DNA of 8,240 nt, taken from contig RFUP01000086.1 of NCBI GenBank assembly GCA_009922885.1, forward strand, positions 1 to 8,240, given 5' to 3'. Shown here piece by piece: positions 6,070 to 8,240 of the stretch. This DNA is from Paracoccaceae bacterium (GTDB lineage: Bacteria; Pseudomonadota; Alphaproteobacteria; Rhodobacterales; Rhodobacteraceae). The notes below the pieces were generated by a model. The model was not told the DNA's origin, ran no database searches, and was given only the letters and a program-made list of their open reading frames with translations. Each line of letters starts with the position of its first letter. Within the stretch, counting starts at the first letter, position 1. Both the position numbers and the translations under genes were made by a program.

Positions 6070-6085
6070 TTCCCCAAACGGGGAA
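6070..6085 (+). promoter_or_regulatory. Hairpin covering the ribosome binding site of the nucleoside hydrolase
   Basis: TTCCCC (6070-6075) and GGGGAA (6080-6085) are perfectly complementary around the loop AAAC, with a further G-U pair possible at 6069/6086. The right arm is the only Shine-Dalgarno-like sequence for the ATG at 6090. When folded, the mRNA would hide the ribosome binding site. Whether this is regulatory or incidental cannot be told from one sequence. Confidence 0.4.
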
Positions 6086-6089
6086 TCTC

Positions 6090-7031
6090 ATGCAAAAGCG
6101 CAAAATCATCATCGACACTGACCCGGGTCAGGACGATGCCGTCGCCATCCTTCTGGCGCTCGCCAGTGGGGAGGAACTCGCTGTTCTGGGCATCACTTGC
6201 GTCGCCGGAAACGTGCCTTTGCGGCTCACCTCGGTGAACGCTCTCAAGATTTGCGAACTTGCAAACCGGCGCGATATCAAGGTCTTCGCCGGATGCGACA
6301 CACCGCTCAAACGCCATCTGGTTACGGCGGAACACGTGCACGGGAAGACGGGTCTCGACGGCCCAACTCTGCCCGAACCAACCATGCAGTTGCAGGCTCA
6401 ACATGCCGTTGATTTCCTAATCGAAACGCTGCGTTCAGAGCCTGCAGGCTCTGTGACCCTTTGCCCCCTCGGCCCCCTGACAAATATAGCAACCGCCATC
6501 GAACGCGCACCGGACATCCTTCCGAAGATCGCCGAGATCGTTCTGATGGGTGGGGCCTATTTCGAAGTGGGCAACATCACACCTGCCGCAGAATTCAACA
6601 TTTACGTCGATCCGGAAGCGGCCAAGATCGTCTTTTCCTCCGGCGTTCCCATCACCGTGGTCCCGCTCGATGTCACCCACAAAGCCCTTGTTACCAAAGA
6701 GCGGAACGACAAGTTCCGGGCGCTCGGATCATCGGTTGCAATCGCCGTCGCCGAGATGACCGACTTTTTCGAGCGGTTCGACAAGGAGAAATACGGCAGC
6801 GAAGGCGCCCCTCTGCACGACCCCTGCGTGATCGCCTACCTGCTCGCGCCCACCCTTTTCACCGGGCGATTGATCAACGTGGAAATCGAAACAGCCTCGG
6901 AACTGACCCTTGGCATGACCGTCGCCGACTGGTGGCGGGTGACCGATAGAACGCCGAACGCGATGTTCTTGGGGGATATCGATGCAGGCGGTTTTTTTGC
7001 CCTCCTTACCGAACGATTGGCCAGATATTGA
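6090..7031 (+). CDS. Nucleoside hydrolase (inosine/uridine-preferring family)
   Basis: A 313-residue enzyme that cleaves the N-glycosidic bond of ribonucleosides to base plus ribose, for nucleoside salvage. The N-terminal DTDPGQDDA (9-17) gives the calcium-binding aspartates 9, 11, 15 and 16. HGKTGLDG (84-91) is the active-site loop. LMGGAYFEVGN and AEFNIYVDPEAA follow in mid-protein, and the C-terminal HDPCVIAYLL (from 243) carries the last conserved Asp244. Whether it prefers purine or pyrimidine nucleosides (IunH versus RihA/RihB) is not clear. The start is the ATG at 6090, with GGGGA five bases upstream. An in-frame ATG at 6048 would add 14 residues including two cysteines and place the conserved DTDPG too far in. 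The stop overlaps the TTG start of the acetyltransferase gene. No transporter for nucleosides is adjacent. Confidence 0.92.
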   Translation: MQKRKIIIDTDPGQDDAVAILLALASGEELAVLGITCVAGNVPLRLTSVNALKICELANRRDIKVFAGCDTPLKRHLVTAEHVHGKTGLDGPTLPEPTMQLQAQHAVDFLIETLRSEPAGSVTLCPLGPLTNIATAIERAPDILPKIAEIVLMGGAYFEVGNITPAAEFNIYVDPEAAKIVFSSGVPITVVPLDVTHKALVTKERNDKFRALGSSVAIAVAEMTDFFERFDKEKYGSEGAPLHDPCVIAYLLAPTLFTGRLINVEIETASELTLGMTVADWWRVTDRTPNAMFLGDIDAGGFFALLTERLARY

Positions 7032-7465
7032 CTGCCCTTCACCTTTGCACCTCCGACGACGCGCCGCGCGTGATCACGCTTGCCGCTCAAGCTGATGCCG
7101 AAGCGGGCCGCAGCCGCACTTCCGAAAAGCTCGATGCGGCCTATCGCCCGCTTTGTGAAGGCACGCCACACGGCGCGGTCTGGCTCCTTGGCCCGCGCGT
7201 TAGCCCCGTAGGCTTCGCGTGTCTTTCGTTTGGCTGGTCGCCCGAAGCAGGTGGATTGGTCGGGCATATCGAGCAACTCTGGATCCGCACGGGTGTGCGT
7301 GGGCGCGGGATGGCGAGTGACGTGCTGCTAGGATTGGGCACGGCCTTGGCGGGCTCTGGCGTATCGCATCTCTCGGCCTATGTTCCTGTAGAAGCGACCA
7401 CTCTTTTCAACAGAACCGGGTTCCGGTCGCAGGATGGCGGGCAGCTTTTCGTCCGGAAGCTCTGA
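7028..7465 (+). CDS. GNAT family N-acetyltransferase
   Basis: A 145-residue single-domain GNAT fold protein that would transfer an acetyl group from acetyl-CoA to an unknown amine substrate. The acetyl-CoA pyrophosphate-binding loop is seen as VRGRGMAS (90-97), directly after the strand HIEQLWI (80-86). The C-terminal NRTGFR matches the usual closing motif of the fold. The start is a TTG at 7028 whose last two bases are shared with the upstream stop (TTGA). No ATG exists in a sensible position and no Shine-Dalgarno sequence is visible, so translation probably depends on reinitiation after the nucleoside hydrolase. The substrate cannot be inferred. The tight packing with the nucleoside hydrolase and selO suggests one transcript. 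Confidence 0.88.
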   Translation: MTALHLCTSDDAPRVITLAAQADAEAGRSRTSEKLDAAYRPLCEGTPHGAVWLLGPRVSPVGFACLSFGWSPEAGGLVGHIEQLWIRTGVRGRGMASDVLLGLGTALAGSGVSHLSAYVPVEATTLFNRTGFRSQDGGQLFVRKL

Positions 7466-7473
7466 TTAGTCAT

Positions 7474-7478
7474 GGAGG
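7474..7478 (+). promoter_or_regulatory. selO: Ribosome binding site that decides the selO start
   Basis: GGAGG lies six bases before the TTG at 7485, the only start codon in the SelO frame downstream of the in-frame TAG at 7467. The ATG at 7472 overlaps this site but is out of frame and meets a TAG after 12 codons. Confidence 0.75.
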
Positions 7479-7484
7479 CGCAAC

Positions 7485-8240
7485 TTGGCTTGGGCAACGA
7501 TCGACAATAGCTATGCGCGCCTGCCCGAAAGGTTCTTTACCCGCCTGTCGCCCATGCGCTTTCCGGCAACCAGAATCATTGCCTTTAATGAAGGCCTCGC
7601 GGGCCAACTCGGGCTTGAAGGCACCGCCGCCGATCTGTTGACGGACCTTCTCAAGACCGGAACGATCCCCGAAGGCTTCGATCCTCTCGCCCAAATTTAC
7701 GCAGGCCATCAGTTCGGCGGTTTCTCTCCGCAACTCGGCGATGGACGCGCTCTTCTCTTAGGCGAAGTGCTGGCACCTGACGGCAAGCGTTTCGATATCC
7801 AACTCAAGGGATCGGGCCGCACGCCCTATTCGCGGAACGGGGATGGTCGCGCCGGGATTGGCCCCGTGCTGCGAGAGTACCTCTTGAGCGAATTCATGCA
7901 CGCTGCTGGAATTCCCAGCACCCGTGCGCTGGCGGCTTTCTCGACGGGGGATCACATCTATCGGGAAACCACCCTTCCCGGTGCCGTGCTTGTCCGCGTT
8001 GCGGAATCTCATATCCGCGTTGGCACTTTCGAATTCTTCGGGTCACGGGGCGATATCGACGGTGTTCGCGCCCTCTTCGAGCATGTCAGAGAGCGCCACT
8101 ATCCAGATTGCCAAACGCCTTTTGAAATGCTGCAAACTGTGATGCAGCGGCAGGCCAAACTCGTCGCCAAATGGATGGGGCTTGGTTTCATTCACGGCGT
8201 TATGAACACTGATAACACTAGCCTTTCCGGCGAGACAATC
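7485..8240 (+). CDS. selO: Protein adenylyltransferase SelO (YdiU/UPF0061), N-terminal part
   Basis: The first 252 codons of a pseudokinase-fold enzyme that transfers AMP from ATP to hydroxyl side chains of proteins. The family is linked to redox stress. The gene runs off the right edge; full SelO proteins are usually about 480-500 residues or longer. The N-terminal IDNSYARLPERFF (6-18) is typical. It is followed by YAGHQFGGFSPQLGDGRAL (72-90), then QLKGSGRTPYSRNGDGR (106-122) with Lys108 as the nucleotide-phosphate-binding lysine, and RVAESHIRVGTFEFF. HGVMNTDN ends with Asp243 (putative catalytic base) and Asn244 (metal ligand). The second metal aspartate, expected in the DYGP motif, lies just beyond the window. 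The start is a TTG at 7485 with a good GGAGG; no ATG fits the conserved N-terminus. It sits 19 bp after the acetyltransferase stop, probably on the same transcript. Confidence 0.95.
   Translation, partial: MAWATIDNSYARLPERFFTRLSPMRFPATRIIAFNEGLAGQLGLEGTAADLLTDLLKTGTIPEGFDPLAQIYAGHQFGGFSPQLGDGRALLLGEVLAPDGKRFDIQLKGSGRTPYSRNGDGRAGIGPVLREYLLSEFMHAAGIPSTRALAAFSTGDHIYRETTLPGAVLVRVAESHIRVGTFEFFGSRGDIDGVRALFEHVRERHYPDCQTPFEMLQTVMQRQAKLVAKWMGLGFIHGVMNTDNTSLSGETI

Noticed and set aside
6048..6089. Longer start for the nucleoside hydrolase at the upstream ATG
   Set aside because: It would place the conserved DTDPG at residue 23 instead of near the N-terminus, and the GGGGA site fits the ATG at 6090.
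7472..7510. Short ATG frame before selO as a leader peptide
   Set aside because: It has 12 codons, no ribosome binding site of its own, and lies over the selO ribosome binding site. It appears incidental.
1..8240. Mobile elements, CRISPR arrays, tRNA/rRNA genes, defence or toxin-antitoxin systems
   Set aside because: None found by reading. mazG here is the housekeeping two-domain pyrophosphohydrolase and is not next to a mazEF toxin-antitoxin pair.

Overview
The window looks like ordinary chromosomal sequence from an alphaproteobacterium. It is most likely a member of the Rhodobacteraceae/roseobacter group, judging by GC-rich codon use, the family types present and tight ATGA-type gene overlaps. 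That placement is inference; there is no rRNA or other definitive taxonomic marker here. I see no transposase, integrase, CRISPR array, tRNA or rRNA.

Layout. (1) 1-1144, minus strand: prfA (release factor 1), with a partial reading frame for a putative membrane protein overlapping its stop codon and running off the left edge. (2) 1207-1488, plus strand: a small exported cysteine-containing protein of unknown function, possibly translated from a leaderless mRNA. (3) 3983 down to 1453, minus strand: a compact three-gene operon made of an M20 amidohydrolase, an agmatinase-family ureohydrolase and a DUF1499 protein. The gaps are 3 bp and then a 4-bp overlap. The last gene overlaps the small exported-protein gene tail to tail by 36 bp. 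(4) 4049-4870, plus strand: mazG, divergent from the operon. (5) 4948-5952, plus strand: an exported ferric-iron binding protein of the FbpA/FutA type, without its permease or ATPase nearby, preceded by a promoter and a palindrome that could be an iron-responsive operator. (6) 6090-8240, plus strand: a nucleoside hydrolase, a GNAT acetyltransferase and the first 252 codons of selO (protein AMPylase), tightly packed. The last two use TTG start codons.

How the genes relate. The minus-strand operon fits small-molecule nitrogen catabolism (deacylation plus guanidine hydrolysis). MazG and the nucleoside hydrolase handle nucleotides and nucleosides. FbpA would deliver Fe(III) to a permease encoded elsewhere. 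None of these links is proven by the sequence.

The observation most worth a second look is at the left edge. Base composition drops sharply inside prfA, from about 67% GC at 271-430 to about 43% GC at 1-260 (hand counts). The change coincides with an atypical RF1 C-terminus and with an unexpected downstream gene where prmC would often be found. This is what an integrated element or a recombination event that rebuilt the 3' end of prfA would look like, but only one side of the junction is visible.
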